The notes: generated from the sequence alone by a model not told the origin. A stretch of DNA of 64,000 nucleotides from Haliotis asinina (GCF_037392515.1 NC_090281.1:54042753-54106752), one strand, 5' to 3'; shown: positions 23,540 through 33,869, numbered from the stretch's first letter. Numbers and translations: made by a program.

Positions 23540-24799
23540 ATGAAACTCCAACCAAAAAAACAACGTCCACTTGATATTGACCCTGTTGATACTGACCATA
23601 GACCGTCTACATCGATTGAGTATTGGCCACGTTTCATTGTGATTGAGACTCCTGATAAGACACCTTTGAAGTTGAACCCCTTTGCTGTATCCAAAGGTAT
23701 TCAAGGCATTGCTGGGGATGTGAAGAACATCAGGCGCTTACGTTCGGGTGCCCTGCTAGTCGAGTGCGGGAAAAAGCAGCAAGCAACAAATCTGATGAAT
23801 ATTAAATCTTTCGTGGGCATTCCCGTCTCGGTTTCTGCACACAAAACCTTGAATACAAGTAAAGGTATCGTGAGAGATAGAGATCGATTGTTTGATGACA
23901 TGTCGGAACTTGATATAGGATCTGAAATGAAGGATCAAGGTGTACTATATGTCAAGCGCTTTTCAACTCGCAGAAACAACGAAACCGTCAAAACAAATAC
24001 GTATCTGTTTACTTTCTCATGTCCAAATGCTCCAAAATCAGTGAAGGCAGGCTACTGCAACATACAAGTTGATACCTACATCCCCAGCCCGCTCAGGTGT
24101 TTTAAATGCCAGAAATATGGACACGGTGTATCTACCTGCACATTGTCTGTTGTGTGTGCTCACTGTGGTGAGAAGACACACACAACAGAAGATTGTGACA
24201 GCGATTATAAAAAATGCACCAATTGCTCAGGCGACCATTCGTCCTTTTCTAAACAGTGTCCTATTTGGAAAGAGCAAATGGAGATCAATAAAATAAAATT
24301 CACTCAAAATATCTCTTTTGCGGAGGCCAAAAAACTGGTAAAGACATCTGATCTTACAGAAAGTTATGCAACAGTAGCAAAAACATCATCGGTTTCTAGC
24401 TCTAAAACAACATCAACCACAGGCTGCCAAACTACCTTGACTTATGTAAATTGCGATTCTCCACAGCATTTGTACCCTGCTATATCATCACAGACTGAGG
24501 AATCACTTCCTAGTACCTCAAGGTCTTCTGATCACAAATCATCATCTCATTCACATTCAAAGTCTCAATCGACATCTGATAGTCAGCAAACGGTGAAAAG
24601 TAAACCGAAGCCAAAGCCTGATGCTTCAAAACATCAAAGTGGTAGAACTAAAGGGTCACAGAACAAAATTCAATTGTTCAATAAATACGGATCTCTTGAA
24701 GACATGGACGTTTCTGAAAACGTCCATTCTAGGGCACATAGCTTGTCGCCCTCTAAAAGAGTGCGGGGTAGATCCCCAATAAATCCCCCCAAAAGATAG
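23540..24799 (+). CDS. LINE ORF1: CCHC zinc-knuckle RNA-binding protein
   Basis: Protein of 419 residues thought to coat the LINE RNA and act as a nucleic acid chaperone. Residues 1-185 form a region typical of I-type ORF1 proteins with an RRM-like pattern (VKNIRRLRSGALLVEC). From residue 187 come three zinc knuckles: CFKCQKYGHGVSTC, CAHCGEKTHTTEDC and CTNCSGDHSSFSKQC. The C-terminal third is Ser/Lys-rich and likely disordered. A better-context ATG seven bases upstream (23533) opens only a short frame, so the 23540 ATG may be reached by leaky scanning. ORF2 begins in the -1 frame across its stop codon. Confidence 0.9.
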   Translation: MKLQPKKQRPLDIDPVDTDHRPSTSIEYWPRFIVIETPDKTPLKLNPFAVSKGIQGIAGDVKNIRRLRSGALLVECGKKQQATNLMNIKSFVGIPVSVSAHKTLNTSKGIVRDRDRLFDDMSELDIGSEMKDQGVLYVKRFSTRRNNETVKTNTYLFTFSCPNAPKSVKAGYCNIQVDTYIPSPLRCFKCQKYGHGVSTCTLSVVCAHCGEKTHTTEDCDSDYKKCTNCSGDHSSFSKQCPIWKEQMEINKIKFTQNISFAEAKKLVKTSDLTESYATVAKTSSVSSSKTTSTTGCQTTLTYVNCDSPQHLYPAISSQTEESLPSTSRSSDHKSSSHSHSKSQSTSDSQQTVKSKPKPKPDASKHQSGRTKGSQNKIQLFNKYGSLEDMDVSENVHSRAHSLSPSKRVRGRSPINPPKR

Positions 24800-27700
24800 T
24801 TTATTCCAATAATATTGTACAGTGGAACTGCAGAGGATTGAGGACTAATTTACACGAATTACAGCTATTAGTCCAAGATTTTACACCTTCAGCGTTATGT
24901 CTCCAAGAGACATATTTAAAACAAACAGATACATTTGACCTTCGTCACTTTAATACATATCATTGTTTTTCACCTCCGGGTGATAGAGCCACTGGCGGAG
25001 CATCCATTCTAGTCAGACAAAACGTTATTCAAAGCCCCGTTTCACTTAATACTAATATGCAGGCTGTTGCTGTGAGAATTACTTTACATGTAGCATTTAC
25101 GCTATGCTCCCTCTATATTTCGCCATCTTCGACATTTGCCAAAACTGATCTTCAAGCTCTATGTGACCAACTCCCGAAGCCCTGTATTATAATGGGAGAC
25201 TTAAATGGGCACAACCCACTCTGGGGTAGTGTAAATATAAACACTAAAGGGAAATTGTTGGAGGACTTTTGTTCTGACAATGATTTGTGTATTTATAATG
25301 ATGGTTCCAACACATATTTACATCCTGGTACAGGGACTTATTCTGCTCTCGACTTGTCAATTACAAATTCAGAACTATTAAATGAATTCGAATGGTCAGT
25401 CCACGATGACCTGTGTGGAAGTGACCATTTTCCTACTATATTAAAAGCTGTAACTCCATCTGATGTTCCTCCATCATCAAGACGGAATTTTAAAAAGGCT
25501 AACTGGGCATTATATGAAACACTGTGTGCTGAAAAACTTAAACCCGAACGTTTTATTGACGTTCCTGATGCTATTAAATCTTTTTCTGAGGAACTGAATT
25601 CCATAGCTGATGAGTGTATACCAAAGTCCTCTGCAGTTCCACATATTCGAAAACCATGGTTCAGCGATGAATGCAAACAAGCTAGGAAGGCAAGGAAAAA
25701 AGCAGAACATTATTTCCGTCGCCATCCTATGGTGCATAATTTAAATAAATTTAAAATTTTAAATGCTAAAGCACGGCGTACTTTTAAACAGAATAAACGC
25801 CAATCTTGGCAAAATTATGTATCCAAAATAAATTCACGGACACCCATGTCCAAGGTATGGAACATGGTCCAGAAAATTAAAGGTAAGGGTACTAAATCTA
25901 CAGTCCATCATCTTAAACATGGAGATCAGTTACTTACGGATAAATCAGATATTGCGAATAAACTGGGTGAAACCCTCGCTAAACACTCTTCCTCTTCTAA
26001 TTATTTACCTAAATTCCAGCAGTATCAAAAACAAGAAGAAAAGAAAACTATTAATTTCAATTCAGATAATGGGGAAGATTATAATGAAACATTTTCTATT
26101 CATGAACTCCATACTGCTCTTGATCAAGCTCATGACACTGCTACAGGAGCTGATAACATACATTATCAACTCCTGAAGCATTTACCAGAATTCTGTTTAG
26201 AGACGCTCTTATCAATATTTGATGATATTTGGACATCCGGGAAATTTCCTTCTTCGTGGTGTGATGCTATAGTGGTACCAATACCTAAACCTGGACGTGA
26301 TCATACGGATCCATCCAGTTATCGTCCGATTTCATTAACTAGCTGTGTTTGCAAGACCATGGAACGCATGATAAATAATCGACTTGTTTGGTACTTGGAA
26401 ACAAATAACCTTATCACAGATATACAATGTGGTTTCCGTAAATACAGAAGTACCGTCGATCACTTAGTGCGTTTAGAATCATTTGTGAAAAACGCGCTGA
26501 TTAATAAGCAACATGCTGTGTCTATCTTTTTTGATCTTGAGAAGGCATATGACACAACCTGGAGGTATGGCATTCTGAGAGATCTACATGATTTCGGTTT
26601 GCGTGGTCGTTTGCCTCAATTCATAGGCAAATTTTTAAATAACCGACAATTTCAAGTCCGCGTAGGTTCTACCCTGTCTGATCATTACAATCAGGATCAG
26701 GGTGTTCCACAAGGCAGTATTTTGTCAGTCACACTTTTTAGTATAAAGATCAACAGTTTATCTAAAGTTTTAAACGATTCCATTGATGGATCCTTATTTG
26801 TGGATGATTTTAATATTTCTTGTCGTAAAAATATGCATACCATAGAGCGGCAGTTGCAGTTATGTTTAAACAAAATAAATAAATGGTGTCTTGAAAACGG
26901 CTTTAAATTTTCTAAATCGAAAACTAATTGCATACATTTTTGTCGTAAGTACAAACCACATAAAGACCCTGAACTATCTCTAGATGGCACTCCCATTAAA
27001 GTTGTCAAGGAAGCCAAGTTCTTGGGATTAATTTTTGACTCACACCTTACGTTTCTGCCTCATATTAAATCTCTGAAAACTAAATGCCTGAAAGCACTTG
27101 ATTTGTTGAAAGTGGTATCAAATTCTAAATGGGGAGGTGATCAAGCTACCCTTCTCCATCTATATCGATCACTTGTCCGTTCTAAACTTGATTATGGCTC
27201 CATCGTATATGGTGGAGCCTGCAACAGCAACTTAAAAGTATTAGATTCTGTTCATCATCAAGGTCTAAGACTTTGTCTTGGGTCCTTTAGAACCTCTCCT
27301 GTTGACAGTCTATATGTTGAGGCAGATGAACCATCTCTTACACAACGTCGTATAAAATTATCTTTACAATATATCACAAAGCTATACTCTAACGAATCTA
27401 ACCCTGCATATAACTGTGTTTTCAATCCTCTCTACGAGGACTTGTACAACAAAAAGTCTTCTCTTGTTCCACCTCTCGGGCACAGAATTAAACCCTTTCT
27501 TTCTTCGGCCGGCATTGAGCTGGAAAACATAGCTCCTTCCCGTCTTCTTTCTTCTCCTCCTTGGCAGTTGGTTAGGCCACAAGTTGACCTAACATTAACG
27601 ACTTTTAAAAAATCTGAAACGAATGAATTACAGTATAAACAAGAATATAATCAACTGAAACATCAATATAGCAATTACAAACCCTTATTTACAGATGGAT

Positions 27701-28482
27701 CCAAGGACGGTGGCGCAGTGGCTTGTGCCACTGTCATTGGATCCAGAACAATATCTTCTAGATTACCAGATAATAGTTCTATTTTTACAGCAGAAGCTAA
27801 CGCCATATTAACAGCTCTTAAATATATTCAAAGACACCCGAAACGTAAACAGTATATAATCTATTCAGACTCTCTTTCTTGCCTTCAGGCTATTAAAAAT
27901 CTTTCTTGTAAACATCCACTTTTAATTGAAATTATTGAACTGTATAATAATCTTGCTACTGGCCAATACGACATCGTCTTCTGTTGGTTACCCAGTCATG
28001 TAGGCATTTCTGGTAACGCAATGGCCGATCTTGCTGCCAAGGCAGCACTCAACAAATCTGTGACACCACTTCTTATTCCTTACACTGATTATAAAGCTAC
28101 CATTAGATCTTATATCCATGATCTGATGCAGAAGAAGTGGGACACCCAAGTTGGTATAAATAAATTACATGAGATAAAACCTTACATTGGTTATACCCAC
28201 TTGGGTTGTCAGTCCAGATTTGAAGAGGTCATACTACGACGATGTCGTATTGGCCACACTAGATATACTCATGCATACCTGTTAAAAGGTGAGGATCCTC
28301 CATTTTGTATCCCTTGTGATGAGAGAGTCACGGTCAAGCATATTCTGCTTGACTGTGTCGAATTCTCCATCACAAGGGATATGTATTTTACAGTTAAAAC
28401 GATGAAGGATCTTTTTACCAGCGTTAGTTTTCATTTAATTATTGGTTTTTTAAAAGAAATTGATTTTTTGATTGAATTGTGA
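24772..28482 (+). CDS. LINE ORF2: endonuclease - reverse transcriptase - RNase H
   Basis: Polyprotein for target-primed reverse transcription. The frame is open from 24772, 28 bases before the ORF1 stop ends, in the -1 frame and without an ATG, so translation probably uses frameshifting or reinitiation. Endonuclease: VQWNCRGL, LCLQET, GDLNGHNPLWG and GSDHFPT hold the expected catalytic residues. Reverse transcriptase: VVPIPKPG, SYRPISL, FFDLEKAYDTTW, GVPQGSILS and LFVDDFN (FVDD in place of the common FADD). RNase H: LFTDGSKDGG, FTAEANAI, IIYSDSLSCL and WLPSHVGISGNAMAD supply the D-E-D-H set. A C-terminal CX2CX7HX4C cluster (CIPCDERVTVKHILLDC) follows. About 1,236 residues with no stops; it looks competent. 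Confidence 0.93.
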   Translation: MPNKSPQKIVYSNNIVQWNCRGLRTNLHELQLLVQDFTPSALCLQETYLKQTDTFDLRHFNTYHCFSPPGDRATGGASILVRQNVIQSPVSLNTNMQAVAVRITLHVAFTLCSLYISPSSTFAKTDLQALCDQLPKPCIIMGDLNGHNPLWGSVNINTKGKLLEDFCSDNDLCIYNDGSNTYLHPGTGTYSALDLSITNSELLNEFEWSVHDDLCGSDHFPTILKAVTPSDVPPSSRRNFKKANWALYETLCAEKLKPERFIDVPDAIKSFSEELNSIADECIPKSSAVPHIRKPWFSDECKQARKARKKAEHYFRRHPMVHNLNKFKILNAKARRTFKQNKRQSWQNYVSKINSRTPMSKVWNMVQKIKGKGTKSTVHHLKHGDQLLTDKSDIANKLGETLAKHSSSSNYLPKFQQYQKQEEKKTINFNSDNGEDYNETFSIHELHTALDQAHDTATGADNIHYQLLKHLPEFCLETLLSIFDDIWTSGKFPSSWCDAIVVPIPKPGRDHTDPSSYRPISLTSCVCKTMERMINNRLVWYLETNNLITDIQCGFRKYRSTVDHLVRLESFVKNALINKQHAVSIFFDLEKAYDTTWRYGILRDLHDFGLRGRLPQFIGKFLNNRQFQVRVGSTLSDHYNQDQGVPQGSILSVTLFSIKINSLSKVLNDSIDGSLFVDDFNISCRKNMHTIERQLQLCLNKINKWCLENGFKFSKSKTNCIHFCRKYKPHKDPELSLDGTPIKVVKEAKFLGLIFDSHLTFLPHIKSLKTKCLKALDLLKVVSNSKWGGDQATLLHLYRSLVRSKLDYGSIVYGGACNSNLKVLDSVHHQGLRLCLGSFRTSPVDSLYVEADEPSLTQRRIKLSLQYITKLYSNESNPAYNCVFNPLYEDLYNKKSSLVPPLGHRIKPFLSSAGIELENIAPSRLLSSPPWQLVRPQVDLTLTTFKKSETNELQYKQEYNQLKHQYSNYKPLFTDGSKDGGAVACATVIGSRTISSRLPDNSSIFTAEANAILTALKYIQRHPKRKQYIIYSDSLSCLQAIKNLSCKHPLLIEIIELYNNLATGQYDIVFCWLPSHVGISGNAMADLAAKAALNKSVTPLLIPYTDYKATIRSYIHDLMQKKWDTQVGINKLHEIKPYIGYTHLGCQSRFEEVILRRCRIGHTRYTHAYLLKGEDPPFCIPCDERVTVKHILLDCVEFSITRDMYFTVKTMKDLFTSVSFHLIIGFLKEIDFLIEL

Positions 28483-29030
28483 GCAATATGTTTCTGTAAA
28501 AAGATATATTTTAATAATTGGTAGTTTGGATTCGTAACTAGAATTGTTAGTGGCTGTACCCTCAAAGGGGGTTGAAGTATTGTAAAAATATTGTCCTCCT
28601 GAGAGGGTACGTAAGTCCAAAAACATTCATAGTAAATTTAATTCTACCAGGCTTTTAATCATAGTATTCCTGTTGTTTTAATTGTGGCTAGCATATTGTA
28701 CACTCGCCAGCGGCTGAAGGGATGGTGTAAATCCAACTAGGGTCCATGCAGGTAGCAAAGGTACTACAAGTCCCCATGGTCCCTAGTATGGTGACCTACC
28801 TTCTGTTGCTGGCGATCTATAGTCTGTTTTTATATTGTATTGTCTGAATATTGATATTAGTTTTAACTTTCCAAGCTAGTTTTAATTCAAATTGTGATAC
28901 TGTAGTTGTTTTACTGTCCTTTGTCGACAGGTTTTATAACACACACATATTCGTTTTCAGTGGTCTGTTCCCGTCACGATATGGCTGAAATATTGCTGAT
29001 GTGACGTTAAATATTAACTCACTCACTTCA

Positions 29031-30079
29031 TTAAAGGTCACATACAATGTAAAACACAACTTTGCAGATTCTGATACCTTTAGGTATGCACTTACCGAAA
29101 CAAATCATGAAAAGTACCAATTCAGTCTGTAAAGTTGAAAAAAAACACGATAAAAAAAAAGCCTGCGAAATCAGAGTTCAAATGATTCACTAAATTCCCC
29201 CCCACCCCCCAATCTGCCTGCCTGTCTGCTAAAGACAATATACAATAGTCAGCTTCAATCATTGACCACATGCAATTTGAACTTAACACCTATCAGGCTA
29301 TACGCCGTGAACAAAATAAATTGATTTATGACTCATGCACCCGAGTCCAGTCTTTGCCACATTATGTAATTAGGCCGGTGTGATACTTGTACACATTACA
29401 AGTTTTTATGTCTGTGGGTTGAAAACAAACTACAGCAATTTTTCCGGATGACTGGATTTGACGGAAACTGGTGCAAACTCTTTTAAGTCCTTCTTTGTAC
29501 TGTGACGAATGACACTTTCCAGTCACGCAGTAGTTCACCATCTCTCCTGAGATGGTTTTTTATTTGATCGAACTCAAATTCAGAGAGCGTGTATTTACAA
29601 AACCCAACGTCTCTATTTACATTCTCTAGGGATAACAACTTATTCTAGTGTAAATGATTTTGTTTGACAACGATATATGAATCCATACTGAAACGATACA
29701 TCAAGTACAATAAAAGAAATTGTTGTCCATAAAGAATCTTACTTTCTTGTGACTAGCCATACTTATGAAAGGCCCATCAAACAGATCATCTTTCTGAACA
29801 CACAATGAGCCCTCAGAGTGTCAGCAAATGAACCAGCCAATCAGAAGCCGTCGTTACACTTGAGTGCACAGCCACCCGCTGTGACTGGGTTCAGTCTCCC
29901 AAGGGCTTCGTTTCGAGGGAAGTAAGCCCAAGTACAAAATATTGCACTTTTGAATCGCGATTGTACACTTATAATTTTGTTTATTTGTTTGAACAAGCAG
30001 CAATGTATATTAGATGTCATGAATAAGTGATTATTGTGCTTTAATTATGTTTGATTTTTTGGTTGCATGTGACCTTTAA
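29031..30079. mobile_element. TTAA-flanked non-autonomous DNA element, ~1.04 kb
   Basis: Left end TTAA-AGGTCACATACAA (29031) and right end TTGCATGTGACCT-TTAA (30079) are inverted repeats, giving a TTAA target duplication. No transposase-sized reading frame is inside. Ends of the same family occur at 6304 and 19540. The TTAA target suggests piggyBac-like mobilisation, though the ends differ from the piggyBac at 30481. The adjacent LINE used this element's left edge as its target. Confidence 0.8.
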
Positions 30080-30476
30080 ACAATAATACCATGTAACAGG
30101 TTGCCAGTTCCTGTAAGTTTTCCCTTGCATGCTTTTCATATATTAGTAACCATGGCATCCTCAACATGTCTGGAGTAAACGTTCTGGTATATCTCCACTA
30201 TACCCTGGATGCATCTATGGTTTGCCCCAATAATTTTCTTACCCCAGTCTGCTGGCTCTGCATTCTCACTGTAGCTAGTCAACTTGGACACCGGTACAAC
30301 CTGCCACTATCTACAAAGACAGCAGTTGCAACAGCGAAGATATATTTGCAGTGTGACTTAGATTTGGGGGGATATCAGGCAGACAGGTCTGAAACTTTAA
30401 AAACATACATGCAAGAACTCATTGAGAGTACCTCTGCATCATTTGTGTTGCCAACGAATTTATTTGGTTACATAGT
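30080..30476 (+). other. Unassigned; 104-codon open frame ending at the piggyBac target
   Basis: A frame from ATG 30166 stops at 30478-30480, inside the TTAA of the piggyBac insertion. It resembles no family I know, and after removing the element the stop would remain. It may be chance. Confidence 0.25.
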
Positions 30477-32499
30477 TTAACCCTCTAGTGCCCACCGTAT
30501 CATATATGATACAATTTACTCCCTGGCATCTAGTGTGCCCTATGAGGTAACAAGAGTTATCTCCCTTGAAGGACCTTGGTCCAGCCAATTTTGCAAGTCA
30601 TTCAGTAGTTTCGTACAAAAATTAACTCTGCATGCTTAGTGCAGAAAGGTCATCAAATATGGCAGCTTCCATGGAAGACAGATGTCTGTGTGCACTGAGC
30701 CGTTGATTTGATCGTATTCACTGATACAGGTGAGTTAAAGTGCTAATTGTTATTGTTTCAGTTTGCTGAAATGCTACAGCATTAATATATCATATCATAT
30801 AAACATAAATCATACCATTTGATTCATAAATTGCACGAATATTTATGTGCATCATATATGATACATCGGGAAAGACGTGAATGTCAAAGGGAGATCACTC
30901 TGAACACCTTTTGGGATACATTGTAAATATCTTTCTTTTATGCTTTAAAATACCATATTTATTTTTGATTAATGAAATTCAAAACATAAAGAATTCTTTT
31001 TGCCTAGGATAACTTGATAAAAAATGTAAATCAGCTTAAATATGTTTATATTATATATAATGTGAGTTTGTTCCAAATCTTAATAAAAGATGATTGTATT
31101 ATCATTTCAAAATGATGAAATGAACAATAAATAACATGATGATTTTTTAAAATATTTATTTCTAAATGTTATTTTCAGGATGAATTCTCGGCCTAAAAGG
31201 ACATTGTCATTGAGAAATGCCATAAGTACCATAACTGCTGATGACAGTGACATAGAGGACTTTTGTGAAAGTTCAGGAGACGAATATCTCCCTGAGAGAA
31301 ATTGCGAATCCGACTAACAACTAACTGAAACACTGGCCCCAGGCAACAACTATAAAGTATTTGCCGACAACTTCTTCACATCTATTGCCCTTGTGAAGGC
31401 ACTCAACGAGCGTTCAATTCAGTTTGCTGGAACTGTAAGGTCCAATAGACTTAAAGGGTGTCATTTCAAAACCGAAAAAGAACTGAAGAGAGAAGGCCGT
31501 GGAGCGTCCGACTACTTGGTTGACACAGAGAGCAACACAATTGCCGTCAGATGGTTTGACAACAAAAGTGTGGATATGCTATCTTCTTTTGTTGGCGTTG
31601 AGCCGAAAGGCGAAGTAAGAAGATGGGATAAAGGCACAAAGTCTTACATCATGATTGAACGCCCAGCCATAATAGAAACATACAATGCCTTTATGGGTGG
31701 TGTTGACCTACTTGACTCACTTACATCACTCTACAAGCAGAAAATGAAGTCACGCTGCTGGTACATGTACATTTTTTGGCATTCTGTCATGATCACCGCA
31801 GTGAACAGTTGGCTTTGGTACAAACGCCATTGTTGTCTCCTCAAACAGAAGCCAATGCAACTGAGGGTCTTCATAAGCGAAGTGGCAAGTTGTCTCATTG
31901 AGTACAGAGCCAGAGTTGGACGACCTTCACTTTCTCCTCCGATCCTTCCAAGATCTCCCCCTGCGCCTCGAAGTAGGCCAGTTGTCGATCAAGTCAGGTT
32001 GGATAGGACGAACCATTTTCCTATCTGGGATTCAAGCAGACAAAGATGCAAGTACAGCAACTGCAACAGGTTGTCCTTCATCAAATGCATGAAGTGTCAG
32101 CAACACTTCTGTCTGAATAAGGACAGAAACTGCTTCCTTGATTCACACCTATGAAGTATATCAACATGTGATGCCGGTTATTCCGTCCAGATTGTTCTGA
32201 TTTCAAACAGTTTTATTTGCAATTGAATTTTTGGAATTTGTTGTGTTTACATTTCGTTAATAAAATGGTTAAATAACAGATATGATGTTAGTTTTGATTA
32301 TCATATGAAATTGTATCATATATGATACACATGACTTTATTCCCGATGTATCATATGTGATACATTTTGTAATTCTCTGAGTTTTAAAGATATTTCCAAA
32401 AACCTTGATGATATGTTCAAATATGACTGAAAGTGATAAGGTAACACATTTTAAGAATTTTCCCATGTCTGTTTCATATAGCGGGAACTAGAGGGTTAA
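30477..32499 (+). mobile_element. piggyBac-type transposon, internally deleted
   Basis: TTAA duplications at 30477-30480 and 32496-32499 enclose a 2,015-bp element with ends CCCTCTAGTGCCC and (reverse complement) CCCTCTAGTTCCC. Near the ends lie four copies of a 16-bp palindrome, GTATCATATATGATAC or one-base variants, at 30497, 30849, 32313 and 32348, plausible transposase-binding sites. It carries a truncated transposase gene. Confidence 0.92.
31180..32154 (+). pseudogene. piggyBac transposase with the N-terminal half deleted
   Basis: Frame starts MNSRPKRTLSLRN after a splice-acceptor-like TTATTTTCAG, runs 45 codons through an acidic stretch typical of piggyBac N termini, and meets a stop at 31315. 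In the same frame it continues with KVFADNFFTSIALVKAL (second catalytic aspartate region), then an open stretch to 32154 with YNAFMGGVDLLDSLTSLYK (third catalytic aspartate) and WYMYIFWH. It ends in a C-terminal cysteine-rich domain, CKYSNCNRLSFIKCMKCQQH onward. The first catalytic aspartate and most of the region before it are gone. The copy is therefore non-autonomous, but its ends could still be moved by an intact relative. Confidence 0.9.
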
Positions 32500-32837
32500 G
32501 AAATTCTCTGACATAAATGTCATGTTTCTACGAGAGGAGTTTCAAGACAGTACTTATTGTTTCTCTGCCTCATGCTCAGCTTCAATATGTTCAAGAGGAC
32601 TGAAAAAGGGACTGGTTGTGTCTATCAGAGGTGGTACTTTGTGTGAGAGTGGAGTATGCATGTGAAAATGTGGCATGGTGTCACAGTGGCCAGCACTGTA
32701 AAACTGACGCAAGTCAGTATGAGTAGAAGCAGCCACACAAGAATCTTAAATGAACAAACTGGAGCAACACTATGGAATTCTTACCATTTCAGACTTTTGC
32801 ATGCATTCTTACTTAAATCAAGCCATACCTATAATAC
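32500..32837. other. No gene recognised
   Basis: Short unassigned stretch between two mobile elements. Confidence 0.4.
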
Positions 32838-33375
32838 AGTGGCAGACCAGTCTAAGTAAACTTAGTCTCAGTGTATTTCGTTACACTCCACCAGTCTACT
32901 ATTTAGGGATCGGAGGGACTTTCAAACTATTCAAGTCACTGACACAGATCTCTCCACAAACAAAACTCCGCATATAACACAGCTATTTGACCTGCAGTAT
33001 ATATGCATTGGTTTTCTGTTCACATGGTTACCATTAGCTAATATTTCTGCAAGATAACATCCTTGAATGTTGCCAAAAACACTATTTTCAGCGACTGTTT
33101 ACTCACCGTTGTCATGGTTGTACATAGGCCATGTGCATCACCCGCAAGCGAGTGTACACTAAATAGCATTCGGAATCTTTCGGGTACGAACCTTTTCGAG
33201 ATACAAAGTTCAAAAGGTATGTGCAAATGTGCACTTTCACAATTTGGTAAGCTGTGTTCTGATTGGTCAGTCTCAAAGGTTACCTGATGCGACCTCCCAT
33301 AAGGTTTTGTCAGACTCGGTAGTGGGGTGTGATGAAAAGTACTGACTATAAGTTTACTTAGACTGAGTGGCAGAC
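32838..33375. mobile_element. 518-bp TIR element with 10-bp target duplication
   Basis: Direct repeats AGTGGCAGAC at 32838-32847 and 33366-33375 enclose 32848-33365. Left end CAGTCTAAGTAAACTTAGTC and the reverse complement of the right end CAGTCTAAGTAAACTTATAG match. The 10-bp duplication would suit a Mutator-like mechanism, but this is inference. It lies about 500 bp upstream of the RNF14 start codon. A second copy is at 61064. Confidence 0.85.
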
Positions 33376-33617
33376 AGATAAGCAGTCATTTGACATAGGT
33401 GAGTGTAAGATCCATCTTGGTTTAAGAGAAAGAGGATAAATCTTCCACTTAAGACTGACGGATAAGGAGTTAAATATTTTATTATTATTAAGCCTGTATA
33501 TAAAAGATCCATGACCTTGAGCCTAGATTTTCAAAGCTCTTTTAGGGCTAAGATGGCCATAAGTGCCGTACATTAACATTGAATTACGACTGTCTTAGCA
33601 CTAAGAGAGCTAGGCCC

Positions 33618-33810
33618 AACTGATGCTTCTGGTAAGAGGCAACAAAGGAATTCGGATGGTCACAGTCACTGACTTGGTTGTCACGTCATCATATCCAAAT
33701 TGTGTAGATCAATGCTCATGATGTTGATCACTGTATTTTCTGATCCAGACTCGATTATTTACAGACTGCCTCCATGTAGCTTGAAAACTGTGGATGGTGT
33801 TGGACAGCAA
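33618..33810 (+). repeat. SINE type B just upstream of RNF14
   Basis: Reads GTCACAGTCACTGACTTGGT, TGTAGATCAATGCTCATGAT, TGATCCAGACTCGATTATTT and a degraded tail. It ends about 60 bp before the first coding exon. Confidence 0.8.
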
Positions 33811-33869
33811 CCAATCAAGTGCATGTAAAATGTGTCTCTGATTCAGCGAATTGCCTTCAGATGTAAGCA

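Larger units (their letters stand above)
22934..29037 (+). mobile_element. Full-length I/Nimb-type LINE with target-site duplication
   Basis: Element 22945-29026, flanked by an 11-bp direct repeat TTCATTAAAGG at 22934-22944 and 29027-29037. It has a 5' UTR of about 595 bp starting GGCACCCGTGGCGAGCCACC with foldback potential, ORF1, ORF2 and a 540-bp 3' UTR. It ends not in poly(A) but in a hairpin (CGTCAC ... GTGACG) followed by ATTAACTCACTCACT. Apurinic-type endonuclease, reverse transcriptase and RNase H domains in that order place it with the RNase H-bearing LINEs (I group; Nimb/Nimbus-like is my best guess). Both ORFs are uninterrupted and the duplication is perfect, so the insertion is young. 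Confidence 0.93.
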
